Assembly (NCBI GenBank): GCA_001464215.1
Contig: LNEZ01000027.1
Location: forward strand, 1 to 64,000
Origin: Rhizobiales bacterium Ga0077548
Lineage (GTDB): Bacteria; Pseudomonadota; Alphaproteobacteria; Rhizobiales; Xanthobacteraceae
DNA: 64,000 bases
Direction: 5' to 3'
Below, in pieces: positions 27,002 through 36,896 of the stretch. The notes below the pieces were generated by a model that searched no databases, was not told where the DNA came from, and worked only from the letters and a program-made list of their open reading frames with translations. The position numbers and the translations under genes were made by a program. Numbering within the stretch: position 1 is the first letter of the stretch; each line of letters begins with the position of its first letter.

Positions 27002-27748
27002 ATGAGCGTGACCACCGAAAAGAAAGAAGGCGGGTTAGGCGAACTCATCAGCATCGGCTTTCAGGCGCTCGTTATTGCGCTCGTCATCCGTACGCTTCTG
27101 TTTCAGCCTTTCAACATCCCGTCCGGTTCGATGAAAGCGACGCTGCTCGTCGGCGATTATATTTTCGTATCCAAGTTCTCCTACGGCTACACAAAATACT
27201 CGGTACCCTTCGCGTTGATCCCGTTCGAGGGACGCATCTGGGCCGGAACGCCGAAGCGCGGCGATGTCGCGGTGTTCCGCAATCCGAAGGATGACTCGAC
27301 CGACTACATCAAGCGCGTCATCGGCTTGCCCGGCGACCGCATCCAGATGAACAACGGCCAGCTCTTCATCAATGGGCAAGCGATCAAGCGCGAGCAGATT
27401 TCCGACTGGCGCGACGACGATCCGCGCGAGAAGGGCAAACCTATCAAGCGCTGGCGCGAAACGCTGCCGAATGGCGTGAGCTACGAGACGCTCGATCTCG
27501 GCGAGAGCTATTACGACAATACGCCGGAATATTCCGTGCCGTCCGGCCATTACTTCATGATGGGCGACAATCGCGATAATTCCACCGACAGCCGTGTGCA
27601 GTCCGCGGTGGGCTATGTACCGCTCGAGAATTTCATCGGCCGCGCGGAGATCATCTTCTTCTCGCTCTCCGAAGGTACGGCGATTTACGAGCTTTGGCGC
27701 TGGCCGTTCGATGTGCGCTGGGGCCGCATCCTGTCTTGGGTTAGATGA
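27002..27748 (+). CDS. lepB: Signal peptidase I
   Basis: 248 residues, with one N-terminal membrane helix (about 15-35: ISIGFQALVIALVIRTLLF). The catalytic Ser is in NIPSGSMKATLLVGDY (box B) and the general-base Lys in DYIKRVIGLPGDRI (box D). Box E is MGDNRDNSTDSR. It cleaves Sec and Tat signal peptides on the periplasmic face of the inner membrane. It heads the lepB-rnc-era cluster and its stop overlaps the rnc start by 4 nt (ATGA). Confidence 0.96.
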   Translation: MSVTTEKKEGGLGELISIGFQALVIALVIRTLLFQPFNIPSGSMKATLLVGDYIFVSKFSYGYTKYSVPFALIPFEGRIWAGTPKRGDVAVFRNPKDDSTDYIKRVIGLPGDRIQMNNGQLFINGQAIKREQISDWRDDDPREKGKPIKRWRETLPNGVSYETLDLGESYYDNTPEYSVPSGHYFMMGDNRDNSTDSRVQSAVGYVPLENFIGRAEIIFFSLSEGTAIYELWRWPFDVRWGRILSWVR

Positions 27749-28446
27749 CGCGGGCGGCGCGCGACCTTTCCGCACTCGAAGAGCGGCTCGGCCACCGCTT
27801 CAAGGATATTGCGCTTTTGGAAGAAGCCCTCACGCATAAGAGCGCGGTGGCGAGCGGCAGGCGGCGCATCAGCAATCAGCGGCTGGAATTTCTAGGCGAC
27901 CGGGTGCTTGGGCTCGCGGTCGCGGAAATGCTCTACCAGTCCTTCGAGCAAAACAAGGAAGGCGAACTCTCGCAGCGTCACACTGCGCTGGTCCGCAACG
28001 AAACCTGCGTCGAAGTTGCGTTGATGCTCGATCTCGGCAGCCACATCGAAGTCGAAGACGAAAAGCAGCACGGGCAACTGCGCGAGAACCACACCGTGCT
28101 GGGTGATGCCTGCGAGGCGGTGATCGCGGCGATCTTCCTCGACGGCGGCTATGAACCGGCACAGGCGATGATCACACGCTACTGGCAGCCGCTGATGACG
28201 GCATCAGCCGAGGCGCCGCGTCATGCCAAGGCATTGCTACTTGAATGGGCGCATGGGCGTGGTCTGCCCGATCCAGTCTATCGCGAAGTGTCGCGCAGCG
28301 GACCGCCGCATAAACCGACCTTCAGAATCTCGGTCGAAATCGGCAATCTCGCGCCGCTCGAAGGCGTCGGCGCATCCAAGCGCGAAGCGGAGCATTCGGC
28401 GGCGGCCATGATGCTCGCGCGCGAGCGGGTGATGACCAATGACTGA
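27745..28446 (+). CDS. rnc: Ribonuclease III
   Basis: 233 residues. The RNase III signature QRLEFLGDRVLGLAVAEML gives the acidic metal ligands, and VLGDACEAVIAAIFLDGGY supplies the second catalytic Asp/Glu pair. A C-terminal double-stranded RNA-binding domain covers about 160-228 (HAKALLLEWAHGRGLPDPVY, VGASKREAEHSAAAMML). It processes rRNA precursors and double-stranded regulatory RNAs. It overlaps lepB by 4 nt and era by 8 nt. Confidence 0.96.
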   Translation: MTRAARDLSALEERLGHRFKDIALLEEALTHKSAVASGRRRISNQRLEFLGDRVLGLAVAEMLYQSFEQNKEGELSQRHTALVRNETCVEVALMLDLGSHIEVEDEKQHGQLRENHTVLGDACEAVIAAIFLDGGYEPAQAMITRYWQPLMTASAEAPRHAKALLLEWAHGRGLPDPVYREVSRSGPPHKPTFRISVEIGNLAPLEGVGASKREAEHSAAAMMLARERVMTND

Positions 28447-29341
28447 AGAAAAGCGGGCAGGCTTCGTCGCGCTGATTGGCGCACCCAATGCGGGAAAATC
28501 CACGCTTCTGAATGCGCTGGTCGGCGCGAAGGTCTCGATCGTCACGCATAAAGTGCAGACGACGCGCGTGCCGGTGCGCGGGATCGCGATGGCGGGGCAG
28601 GCGCAGATCGTCTTCGTCGATACGCCCGGCATCTTCGCGCCGAAGCGCAGGCTGGACCGCGCGATGGTTGGCTCCGCCTGGCAGGGTGCGACCGACGCCG
28701 ATCTCGTGGCGTTGCTCATCGATGCGCAGCGCGGACTGGATGACGAGAACAAGGAAATCCTCAGCAAGCTGAAAGAAGTCCCGCAGCCGAAAATCCTGAT
28801 CCTGAATAAGATCGATACCGTCGCCCGCGACGGCCTGCTTGCGCTCACGGCGGCGGCAAATGAAGCGATCCACTTCGAGCGCACCTTCATGATCTCCGCC
28901 ACTAACGGCGACGGGGTCACGGACGTGCGCGACTACTTCGCGGCCGCCATGCCCAAGGGTCCGTGGCTCTATCCGGAAGACGAGATTTCGGACGTTCCGA
29001 TGCGCCTGATGGCGGCCGAAATCACCCGCGAAAAGCTCTACCTTCGGCTGCACGAAGAGCTACCTTACCAATCGACGGTCGAAACCGATTCGTGGGAAGA
29101 GCGCAAAGACGGCTCCGTCCGGATCGAGCAGACGATTTATGTCGAGCGTGACGGGCAGAAAAAGATCGTGCTCGGACAGGGCGGGAAAATGGTCAAATCC
29201 ATTTCGATGGATGCGCGGAAGGAAATCTCTTCCGAGATCGAAAAGCGGGTGCATCTTTTCCTGCACGTGAAGGTGCGCGAGGGCTGGGGCGACGACCCGG
29301 AGCGCTATCGCGGGATGGGGCTGGAGTTTCCGAAGGGCTAG
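28439..29341 (+). CDS. era: GTPase Era
   Basis: 300 residues. G1 GAPNAGKSTLLNALVG, G2 Thr in VQTTRVPV, G3 VDTPGIF and G4 LNKIDTV are intact, and a C-terminal KH domain follows (about 205-290: EELPYQSTVETDSWEE, VERDGQKKIVLGQGGKMVKS). Era binds the 3' end of 16S rRNA and is needed for 30S subunit maturation. Its start lies inside the end of rnc (8-nt overlap), and recO begins 5 nt after its stop. Confidence 0.97.
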   Translation: MTEEKRAGFVALIGAPNAGKSTLLNALVGAKVSIVTHKVQTTRVPVRGIAMAGQAQIVFVDTPGIFAPKRRLDRAMVGSAWQGATDADLVALLIDAQRGLDDENKEILSKLKEVPQPKILILNKIDTVARDGLLALTAAANEAIHFERTFMISATNGDGVTDVRDYFAAAMPKGPWLYPEDEISDVPMRLMAAEITREKLYLRLHEELPYQSTVETDSWEERKDGSVRIEQTIYVERDGQKKIVLGQGGKMVKSISMDARKEISSEIEKRVHLFLHVKVREGWGDDPERYRGMGLEFPKG

Positions 29342-29346
29342 CCGTT

Positions 29347-30072
29347 ATGGAATGGACCGACGACGGCATCATTCTCGGGCTTCGCCGCCACGGCGAGGGC
29401 CACGCCGTCGTGGAGTTGATGACTGCAGCACACGGCCGGCATCTGGGTCTGGTCTATGGCGGCGGCTCGCGGAAGAAGACGCCGCTCTTGCAGCCGGGCA
29501 ACAGCGTCCGCGCGGTGTGGCGCGCGCGGCTCGATGAACAGCTTGGCAATTACACGCTGGAAATTACGCAGTCGCGGGCCGACCGGATGATGATGGCGGC
29601 CCGCGCCAGCTTTGGCTTGCAGACTTTGGCCGCGCTCCTACGGCTCTTGCCGGAGCGCGATCCGCACAGCGATCTTTTCGTCATGTGCGAGTATATCCTC
29701 GATCGCATCGACGAGATGGAGGCGGCGTCTCTGATCGCCCGGTTCGAACTGCAACTGCTCACGGAATTGGGTTTCGGGCTCGATCTTTCTTCGTGCGCTG
29801 CGAGCGGGGTCACGAAGGACCTCATCTACGTCTCGCCGAAATCGGGCCGCGCCGTCAGCCGGTCCGCGGGCGAGGAGTGGCGGGAGCGGCTCATACCGCT
29901 GCCGTCTTTTCTCCGCGAAGTCGACGTAAGCATCACGCCTGCCGACATCGCGGCCGCCTTCGCGCTTACCGGGCACTTTTTGACCGTTCATGTGCTGGAG
30001 CCGCGCGGGCTCGCGCTCCCGGAGGCCCGGGGGTCGCTGGTCGCAGCGGCAAGGCGTATGCGGGCAGCCTGA
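29347..30072 (+). CDS. recO: DNA repair protein RecO
   Basis: 241 residues. The N-terminal OB fold begins MEWTDDGIILGLRRHGEGHA and includes the conserved HLGLVYGGGSRKK. The helical C-terminal half contains LIARFELQLLTELGFGLDLS, followed by CAASG. The zinc-binding cysteines of some RecO proteins are largely absent, which is normal in alphaproteobacteria. RecO anneals single strands and loads RecA with RecF/RecR on gapped DNA. It is part of the lepB-rnc-era-recO run; parC follows after 38 nt. Confidence 0.94.
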   Translation: MEWTDDGIILGLRRHGEGHAVVELMTAAHGRHLGLVYGGGSRKKTPLLQPGNSVRAVWRARLDEQLGNYTLEITQSRADRMMMAARASFGLQTLAALLRLLPERDPHSDLFVMCEYILDRIDEMEAASLIARFELQLLTELGFGLDLSSCAASGVTKDLIYVSPKSGRAVSRSAGEEWRERLIPLPSFLREVDVSITPADIAAAFALTGHFLTVHVLEPRGLALPEARGSLVAAARRMRAA

Positions 30073-30110
30073 GAGTTGAACAGCCCGCCCCGACTGGGTA
30101 CCGCTAGTTC

Positions 30111-32372
30111 ATGACCAAGCGAATCGCTCCTCCCGCGCCTGGCGGCGGCGGAGGCAATATCGAGCCCGTTGAGCTGAAGGAAGCGCTGGAAGAGCGTTAC
30201 CTTTCCTATGCGCTCTCCACCATCATGGGCCGCGCGCTGCCGGATGCGCGCGACGGCTTGAAGCCGGTTCACCGCCGCATACTCCATGCGATGCGAATTC
30301 TGCGGCTCGACCCCGGCACGGGTTTCAAGAAGTCGGCGCGTGTGGTCGGCGACGTGATCGGCAAATTCCATCCGCACGGCGATCAATCGGTCTATGACGC
30401 GCTGGTACGCCTCGCGCAGGATTTCGCGCAGCGTTATCCGCTAGTGGACGGGCAGGGCAACTTCGGCAACGTGGACGGCGATAACGCGGCGGCCATGCGT
30501 TACACCGAAGCGCGCATGACGGACGTTGCGCGGCTGCTTCTGGAAGGCATCGACGAAGACGCGGTCGATATGCGCCTGACCTACGACGGCGAAGAGCAGG
30601 AGCCGATCGTTCTTCCCGGCGCATTCCCGAATTTGCTCGCGAACGGTTCGACCGGCATTGCGGTCGGCATGGCGACCTCGATCCCGCCGCACAACGCCGC
30701 CGAGCTTTGCGACGCGGCGCTGTTTCTGATCGAGAAGCCGAAGTCGCAACCGCGCGAAGTCCTGAAATTCGTCAAGGGACCGGACTTCCCGACCGGCGGC
30801 ATCATCGTCGACGACAAGGCAACGATCCGCGAGGCGTACAATACGGGGCGCGGTTCTTTCCGCGTGCGCGCACGCTGGACGCAGGAAAATACAGGCAACG
30901 GCACGTGGGTCATCATCGTCACCGAAATTCCATACTCGGTGCCGAAGTCGCGGCTGATCGAAAAGATTGCCGAACTTCTCACCGACAAGAAGCTGCCGCT
31001 CTTGGCCGACGTTCGCGACGAGTCGACCGAAGACGTTCGCATCGTACTCGAGCCGCGCTCGCGCTCGGTCGATCCGGTCTTGATGATGGAGCAACTCTTC
31101 AAGCTCACCGAGCTTGAGAGCCGCTTCCCGCTCAACATGAACGTGTTGATGGGCGGTCTCACGCCGCGCGTGGTCAGCCTCTCGGAAGCGCTCCGGGAAT
31201 GGCTCGACCATCGCCGCGAGGTGCTGATCCGCCGCTCGAAGAACCGTCTCGGCATCATCGATCATCGCCTCGAAGTGCTCGGCGGATACCTGATCGCGTA
31301 TCTGAACTTGGATGAAGTCATCAAGATCATCCGCACCCAGGACGAGCCGAAGCCGGTGTTGATGAAACGCTTCAAGCTCTCCGATGTGCAGGCAGACGCG
31401 ATCCTGAATATGCGGTTGCGTAATTTACGCAAGCTTGAGGAAATGGAAATCCGCGGCGAGCACGCTGAACTGAAGAAAGAAAAGTCCGAGCTTGAGAAGC
31501 TCCTGAAGTCACCGGTCGGGCAGTGGAAGAAAATCTCCGATCAGATCAAGGAAGTCCGAGAGCTGTTCGGCCCGAAGACTGAACTCGGTAAGCGCCGCAC
31601 CGGCTTTGAGGCGGCAGCCGAAGTCGACGAGGCAGCGGTTGCGGAATCGATGCTGACGCGCGAGCCGATCACGGTCGTCGTTTCCGAGAAGGGCTGGATT
31701 CGCGCATTGCGCGGCCACACCGACAAAGTCGACGACGTGCAGTTTAAGGGCGACGACAAACTCAAGACCGCATTCCCCGCGGAGACCACCTCGAAGATCA
31801 TGGTGTTCGCAACGAACGGCCGCTTCTACACGTTAGACGCCGGAAAAATTCCCGGCGGCCGCGGCCACGGCGAGCCGATCCGCCTCATGGTCGAGATCGA
31901 AGCGGGACACGAGATCGTGGTCGTATTCCCTTATGTCGAAGGACAGAAATTCTTGGTCGCCTCGCATTCCGGCAAGGGCTTCATCGTCAAAATCGAAGAT
32001 GCGCTCGGCACCACGCGCAAGGGCAAGCAAGTGCTGAACGTGAAAACGCCTGACAAGGCGGTCGCGATTGCGCCCGCCGCCGGCGATCATGTTGCAGCCA
32101 TCGGCGAGAACCGGAAGATGCTGGTGTTCCCGGCGAAAGACTTGCCGGAAATGGGCCGAGGTGCCGGCGTGAAGTTACAGCGCTACAAGGATGGCGGATT
32201 GTCGGATGCGAAGATGTTCGACCTCGAAGCGGGCCTGACTTGGTTGGACGCGCAGAACAAGCAGCATACGATCTCGAAAGGCGAGCTTCGCGACTGGCGC
32301 GGCAACCGCGCCGATGCGGGCCGCATCGTCTCGGTGCGAGGCTTCCCGAAGAACAACCGCTTCCGCGGTTAA
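30111..32372 (+). CDS. parC: DNA topoisomerase IV subunit A
   Basis: 753 residues. The winged-helix/tower breakage-rejoining domain has [19 protein letters not shown] and active-site Tyr131 in [12 protein letters not shown]. The C-terminal beta-pinwheel (about 520-740) has degenerate repeats such as [20 protein letters not shown]. It lacks the GyrA box and has ParC-like length, so ParC rather than GyrA. At the quinolone-determining position (E. coli ParC Ser80) it carries Gln92, which I believe is usual in alphaproteobacteria. Its TAA and the stop of the convergent gene share TTAA. Confidence 0.95.
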   Translation: MTKRIAPPAPGGGGGNIEPVELKEALEERYLSYALSTIMGRALPDARDGLKPVHRRILHAMRILRLDPGTGFKKSARVVGDVIGKFHPHGDQSVYDALVRLAQDFAQRYPLVDGQGNFGNVDGDNAAAMRYTEARMTDVARLLLEGIDEDAVDMRLTYDGEEQEPIVLPGAFPNLLANGSTGIAVGMATSIPPHNAAELCDAALFLIEKPKSQPREVLKFVKGPDFPTGGIIVDDKATIREAYNTGRGSFRVRARWTQENTGNGTWVIIVTEIPYSVPKSRLIEKIAELLTDKKLPLLADVRDESTEDVRIVLEPRSRSVDPVLMMEQLFKLTELESRFPLNMNVLMGGLTPRVVSLSEALREWLDHRREVLIRRSKNRLGIIDHRLEVLGGYLIAYLNLDEVIKIIRTQDEPKPVLMKRFKLSDVQADAILNMRLRNLRKLEEMEIRGEHAELKKEKSELEKLLKSPVGQWKKISDQIKEVRELFGPKTELGKRRTGFEAAAEVDEAAVAESMLTREPITVVVSEKGWIRALRGHTDKVDDVQFKGDDKLKTAFPAETTSKIMVFATNGRFYTLDAGKIPGGRGHGEPIRLMVEIEAGHEIVVVFPYVEGQKFLVASHSGKGFIVKIEDALGTTRKGKQVLNVKTPDKAVAIAPAAGDHVAAIGENRKMLVFPAKDLPEMGRGAGVKLQRYKDGGLSDAKMFDLEAGLTWLDAQNKQHTISKGELRDWRGNRADAGRIVSVRGFPKNNRFRG

Positions 32373-33568
32373 TTCTTCTTCAGCAGTTGCTTGTAAAGCT
32401 CGATGGCATGGCCGTTGGGCTGCGGGAAGATCGATTCGTTTTCCTCGAGGATTACGACGTCTGCATTCGCGATGGGCTGGATTTCGGCTGCGGTCATCCT
32501 GCCCTTTAGCTGCGCATACTCCGGCCCGCCACGCATACCGCCGTAGAGGTAGTTGTATCCTTTGAGGCTGTGCAGACAAGCGGAGCGCGCGAGGGTTTCT
32601 GCCAGCACGTGAATGAAGCTGCCGCCGATTACGGCGACATCGAGCTTCGCTTCCGGGCCGCATTGACGCTTTTCATAGCGAACGACCGGCACTTTATATT
32701 GTGGCTGTGGCAGCAGAATATTCAGAAGATCCAGCAAATCGCGGTCTTCGCCGGTCGCATTGTCGGAAACCGTGTAAGTCCATTGCAGCGGCGCGATCGG
32801 CAATGACTTGCGCTGGCGGTTGATCTCGCCGATCAGCGCGTTCGCGGCATAAGCAACTGCAAGTTGGTTCCAGTGCACGCCGCCCTGCGGGAACATACCG
32901 AACTCGTATTTTCCTTTCATCGCATGGGTCAGCGTCGCGGCATCGACCACGTTGACGCCGGTCTGTCGCAACATGGCAACAAAAGCAGGCACTTTGCCCA
33001 GACGGTCGCGTTCCGCGCTCGCGCATGGATAGCGGTTGACGAAGGCTTCGGGGAAATGCGCGACCTTTGATGGCGTGATGAGATAAATGAATGCGTGACC
33101 GCGTGACTGAATGGTGTCCTGCAACTCTTTGAGCTGCGAGGCCCAGAGGCGTGCAGGAGCTTCCATCTTCGCAAGATCGCGCGCGCAATATTCGTCGAGA
33201 TAAGGCTTCTCGATGAGATGCCCGTCTTCGCCGCGCAGGATGCCCGCCGCGCCGAACTGCCCGAACAGCTTGTAGCGGATCTGATTGTTCACGCGAATAA
33301 GCGTGGGGCGTAGCGGGATCGATTGGGTGACTTCGTAGGCGATTGCGCGCTGGTTGTCGCCGTTCGTGAATGCCTGCCACGACCACTGGAATTGTTTTGG
33401 CGGTTCAATGACGCCGCGCAAGTTCCTGCCGATGCGCAGTTCCAGTTTCGGCGCGTAGCTGCGTGCGAACAGATTCCATGCCGTCGCGACGGGAAGTGCT
33501 AGCAGTAACGCCATTCCAAGAGCGATGAGTTGCGAGCGGCCGAGCGATGGAATGCGGAGTGTCGTCAT
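32369..33568 (-). CDS. AlgX/AlgJ-like SGNH O-acetyltransferase
   Basis: 399 residues, with an N-terminal signal or anchor helix (about 13-30). AlgX/J landmarks in order: [30 protein letters not shown] (the conserved His-Trp) and [12 protein letters not shown] (the nucleophilic Ser block, GGSF in place of GDSF). This family moves acetyl groups onto periplasmic polysaccharides in partnership with an MBOAT protein. It starts 3 nt after the MBOAT gene, so they are one operon. No polymerase or export genes for alginate, cellulose or another polymer are nearby, so the acceptor is unknown. Confidence 0.8.
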   Translation of the reverse strand: MTTLRIPSLGRSQLIALGMALLLALPVATAWNLFARSYAPKLELRIGRNLRGVIEPPKQFQWSWQAFTNGDNQRAIAYEVTQSIPLRPTLIRVNNQIRYKLFGQFGAAGILRGEDGHLIEKPYLDEYCARDLAKMEAPARLWASQLKELQDTIQSRGHAFIYLITPSKVAHFPEAFVNRYPCASAERDRLGKVPAFVAMLRQTGVNVVDAATLTHAMKGKYEFGMFPQGGVHWNQLAVAYAANALIGEINRQRKSLPIAPLQWTYTVSDNATGEDRDLLDLLNILLPQPQYKVPVVRYEKRQCGPEAKLDVAVIGGSFIHVLAETLARSACLHSLKGYNYLYGGMRGGPEYAQLKGRMTAAEIQPIANADVVILEENESIFPQPNGHAIELYKQLLKKN

Positions 33569-33570
33569 CG

Positions 33571-34989
33571 CTAGAACCGGAAATAAATAAACGGTGTGAA
33601 GGGGACGGCGAAGGCACGTGCGAGCGCGATCACGTAAAGCAAGACGAGTGCTGCCGCCGCGGCGCGCTGCAAGTGAACGCTCCGCTCATAAGCTCGCGCG
33701 AGCGGCACATACAGCGGCGTTGCAGGGAGCAACGAAAGGATCGAGCCGATCAACACGGCAAGCGGAAGTTCAGGTGGAATGTCGAGTACCGATGCGGCTC
33801 GCGTAAAATCGAACATTGCAGTTAGATAGCCCGCGATATGTTCCGCCGAAGTTGCGCGGAAAATCACCCAGCCGATCATCACGATGAAGAGCGTGACGAT
33901 GGTTGATACTACCGCGCCTGCGCGATCGAGCCAGCGGATCAGGAACATCCGGTCGAGTGTAAGAAAAAGACCGTTATAGGCGCCCCAGAGGACGAAGTTC
34001 CAGCTCGCGCCGTGCCAGACTCCGGAGAGCAGAAAACAGATCCAGAGATTGAGATAAGTTTGCGCTGCCGAACCGCGGTTGCCGCCCAATGGTTTGTAAA
34101 GATAGTCGCGGATCCAGGTCGTGAGCGAGATATGCCAGCGCCGCCAGAAATCCGTGAGCGAGCGCGCGGTGTAAGGCATATTGAAGTTTTCGCGGAGCCG
34201 GAAGCCGAGCATCCGCGCGAGCCCGATCGCCATGTCGGAATAGGCCGAGAAGTCGAAATAGATCTGCAGCGTGAAGCAGATGACGCCGAGCCAGGCTTGC
34301 CCCGCGCCAAGCGTTCCCGCGTTTGCGCCGAAAGCCGTATCAGCGAACGCACCGCAGGTGTCGGCGATCAGAAGCTTCTTAGCAATGCCGCGGGCGAAAC
34401 GCAGGAATCCTTCCCAGGCATCGTTCCATGTAACCGAGGCGGGCTTTTCGATCTGATCCTGCATCTCATGATATTTGAGGATCGGACCGGCCAAGAGCTT
34501 CGGAAACATGAAGACGAAAAGACAGTAGTCGGAGAGGCTGCGCGCGGGCTTCGAGGTGCCGCGGTAGGTGTCGATGAGATAGCTGATCTTTTCGAAAACG
34601 ACGAAGGAAACGCCGATTGGAAGCGCGATTTTCAGAAGTGGAAGTTGCGAGCCGGCGAACGGCGCAAGCAGCGTATTGAAGTTCGCAATCAGAAAGTCGG
34701 TGTACTTGTAGAAAACAAGGATGCCGAGATTGCTCACGATCCCGATGGCAAGCCAGAATTTGCGCGACCCCTCACGCGTTCCCGGCACGATCCGCTTGGA
34801 AAGAATGTAATCCAGCAGAGACGAGGCGAGAACGACCGGCACAAAGAGCGGTTCGCCCCAGGTATAGAAGGCAACACTGCCGAGGATCAGCGCCCACTTC
34901 TTCGCGGCGGCGCGGTCGTTAAACCAGAGATAAACGGCATAGAATGCCGGGAACGCGAACAGCGCGAAAAACGGTTCGTAAAACAGCAT
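33571..34989 (-). CDS. MBOAT-family membrane O-acyltransferase (AlgI-like)
   Basis: 472 residues with about ten membrane helices. The MBOAT core is GPILKYHEMQDQ ... YFDFSAYSDMAIGLARMLGF, NFNMPYTARSLTDFWRRWHI, SLTTWIRDYLYKPLGG, and the catalytic His in LSGVWHGASWNFVLWG. AlgI-type proteins pass acetyl from a cytoplasmic donor across the membrane to an AlgX/J-type enzyme. The next gene encodes exactly that partner. Together they are a two-gene polysaccharide-acetylation unit. The substrate polymer is not encoded in the window. Confidence 0.9.
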   Translation of the reverse strand: MLFYEPFFALFAFPAFYAVYLWFNDRAAAKKWALILGSVAFYTWGEPLFVPVVLASSLLDYILSKRIVPGTREGSRKFWLAIGIVSNLGILVFYKYTDFLIANFNTLLAPFAGSQLPLLKIALPIGVSFVVFEKISYLIDTYRGTSKPARSLSDYCLFVFMFPKLLAGPILKYHEMQDQIEKPASVTWNDAWEGFLRFARGIAKKLLIADTCGAFADTAFGANAGTLGAGQAWLGVICFTLQIYFDFSAYSDMAIGLARMLGFRLRENFNMPYTARSLTDFWRRWHISLTTWIRDYLYKPLGGNRGSAAQTYLNLWICFLLSGVWHGASWNFVLWGAYNGLFLTLDRMFLIRWLDRAGAVVSTIVTLFIVMIGWVIFRATSAEHIAGYLTAMFDFTRAASVLDIPPELPLAVLIGSILSLLPATPLYVPLARAYERSVHLQRAAAAALVLLYVIALARAFAVPFTPFIYFRF

Positions 34990-35064
34990 GGATTTTGCGC
35001 TGCGTCCCTTACACTTCTCGCCGGGATGATTAGCGGAAGGGGCCGGTTGCGTCCACGCGGCCGG

Positions 35065-35979
35065 TCAGGCCGTCCTTGGAATCCCGCGTTTCGGGCCGAA
35101 AAGCATGGCTGCAAGCTGGAACAGCCCCGCCACGACGGCAATGGTGCCGGCGGCGCCGAGGGAAATCTCATAGCCGAAGGCAAGCGGCAGCAACACCGCG
35201 ATCGCGTAGCCAAACACCCCGCTGGCAAGCGCGAACAGAAGCGATAGCAGCACCTGCGTCCTGAGATCGTCGGTCAACATACGCGCGGTCGCCGGTGGGC
35301 ATACCATCATGGCGACCAGCAGGATGACGCCGACCGCAGAAAGCGAAACCACAGCGGCGAGTGCGGCGAGCGAGACAATTAACGCGCCGATCATGCGCGG
35401 CGAGATGCCGATGGTGCGCGCGAAGTCGGGATCGAAGCTGACGACGCGAAGCTCTTTAAACAAGAGCACAATAATGAGCGCCACGACTACGAGCCCGAAG
35501 GCGAGTCGTCCTAGTTGCGGCGGAAGGCTTGCGAGCGCTGCCAGATCGAACAGGCTCCGGATTCCGGCCGCCGCGGGCCAGATCGCAGTTTCGATGTTGC
35601 CGAAGAGAATATGATGCACATCGAAGGTGGTGCGCGCGACGCCGCTCTGCTCAAGCAACAATACACCGAGCGCGAACATCGCGGTAAACACCGCACCGAG
35701 CGCGGCGGAGGGCTCCACGCCGGCCATGCGGCGCAAGAACTCGACCAGCATTGCCGAGAAAAGGGCTGCGGCGAACGCGCCCGTGAGCATCACCCATGTC
35801 GCCGTGGTTCCGGCAAGAACGAAGGCGATCACGATGCCGGGCAACACGACGTGGCCCATTGCGTCCCCCAGCATACTCTGGCGCGTCAGCACCAGAAAAT
35901 TTCCGATCAGTGCGCAGACGAGCGCTGCCAAGGTGCCGACCAGCATCGCAGGCAGATCGATTTGCAGGAAAGAGGTCAT
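35065..35979 (-). CDS. Mn/Zn/Fe ABC transporter permease (second)
   Basis: 304 residues from ATG 35979, which overlaps the stop of the preceding permease gene as ATGA; an ATG 15 nt further upstream is possible. It belongs to the ABC-3 permease family (ZnuB/SitC/D/MntB), with about eight membrane helices, the N-terminal IGNFLVLTRQSMLGDAMGHV and VLPGIVIAF, and VVSFDPDFARTIGISPRMIG. With its paralogue it forms a heterodimeric channel, which favours a Sit/Yfe-type manganese/iron system over Znu, which has one permease. It is the last gene of the four-gene operon. Confidence 0.88.
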   Translation of the reverse strand: MTSFLQIDLPAMLVGTLAALVCALIGNFLVLTRQSMLGDAMGHVVLPGIVIAFVLAGTTATWVMLTGAFAAALFSAMLVEFLRRMAGVEPSAALGAVFTAMFALGVLLLEQSGVARTTFDVHHILFGNIETAIWPAAAGIRSLFDLAALASLPPQLGRLAFGLVVVALIIVLLFKELRVVSFDPDFARTIGISPRMIGALIVSLAALAAVVSLSAVGVILLVAMMVCPPATARMLTDDLRTQVLLSLLFALASGVFGYAIAVLLPLAFGYEISLGAAGTIAVVAGLFQLAAMLFGPKRGIPRTA

Positions 35980-36896
35980 GACGCGCCCCGCCATTGCCGC
36001 GCGCCGAAGGCACGAACGACGATGCCGCGTGCCGAGCCGAAGAACACGCTGAACAGAAGTATTGTGAAGGCGACTAGGACGATAACCGCGCCGGTCGGCG
36101 TATCCGGACTGACCGCGGAAATTGCCGCGCCGAAATAAGCGGATGCCGCGCCGATCGTGGCTGAGATCAATGTCATATAGCCGGTATGGTTGGTCCAGAA
36201 GCGGGCCGCCGCTGGCGGCGTGATAAGCAGCGCCACGATCAGCACGAGGCCAACGACACGCAGCCCGATCACGACGACTGCGAGCACGAGCGCCAGGATC
36301 GCGAGATCCAAAAGTCGTACCGGAAAGCCGTGCGCGCGGGCGTAATCCGCGTCAAAGGAGATCAGCGTCAGCTCCTTGAAGATCGCTGCGACCGCGAGCG
36401 CGACCACAAGTGAAAAGAGTGCGAGGATGATCGCTTCCTCGCGCAGCATACCGGCGGTAGCACCAAGAAGATAAATATCGAGCCCAGCCTGACCGCCGGT
36501 CTTCAGAGTCTGGATCACGGTTAGCAGCACGATGCCGAGCGCGAAGAAAGTCGCAAGCACGGAAGCGATCGCGGTGTCTTCGGTAAGCCTCGTGCGGTTC
36601 GTGATCCATTGAATAGAAAGTGCCGCGAGGATTGCGGTGAGTGCTGCACCCACCATCAAGAAGGGCAGGCTGCGGCCAGAAAAACCAAGTGTTACGGCCA
36701 CGATAAATCCGAGTGCAACGCCGGGCAGCGTTGCGTGCGCGACGGCATCGGCGACGAGTGCGCGGCGGCGAAGCATCGCAAATACACCGACGATGCCGGT
36801 CGCGGCACCGAGCGCGGCGGCGCCCAGCATTACAACGATGGTATTGTATCCGGCTTGCAGCAAGAGAATGGAAACGAGCGGGGAAAGATCGGTCAT
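35976..36896 (-). CDS. Mn/Zn/Fe ABC transporter permease (first)
   Basis: 306 residues, ABC-3 family, with eight or nine helices. Landmarks: FAMLRRRALVADAVAHATLP, GVALGF, and LISFDADYARAHGFPVRLLD, the cytoplasmic coupling region equivalent to that of the second permease. It is more divergent from the second permease than a recent duplicate would be, as in SitC/SitD pairs. Its start overlaps the ATPase stop by 4 nt and its stop overlaps the next start by 4 nt, so the three are tightly coupled. Confidence 0.9.
   Translation of the reverse strand: MTDLSPLVSILLLQAGYNTIVVMLGAAALGAATGIVGVFAMLRRRALVADAVAHATLPGVALGFIVAVTLGFSGRSLPFLMVGAALTAILAALSIQWITNRTRLTEDTAIASVLATFFALGIVLLTVIQTLKTGGQAGLDIYLLGATAGMLREEAIILALFSLVVALAVAAIFKELTLISFDADYARAHGFPVRLLDLAILALVLAVVVIGLRVVGLVLIVALLITPPAAARFWTNHTGYMTLISATIGAASAYFGAAISAVSPDTPTGAVIVLVAFTILLFSVFFGSARGIVVRAFGARQWRGAS

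Noticed and set aside
34012..35247. A 411-codon forward open frame opposite the MBOAT and ABC permease genes
   Set aside because: The product is Arg/Glu-rich with no motifs, and both reverse-strand genes there are clear membrane-protein families.
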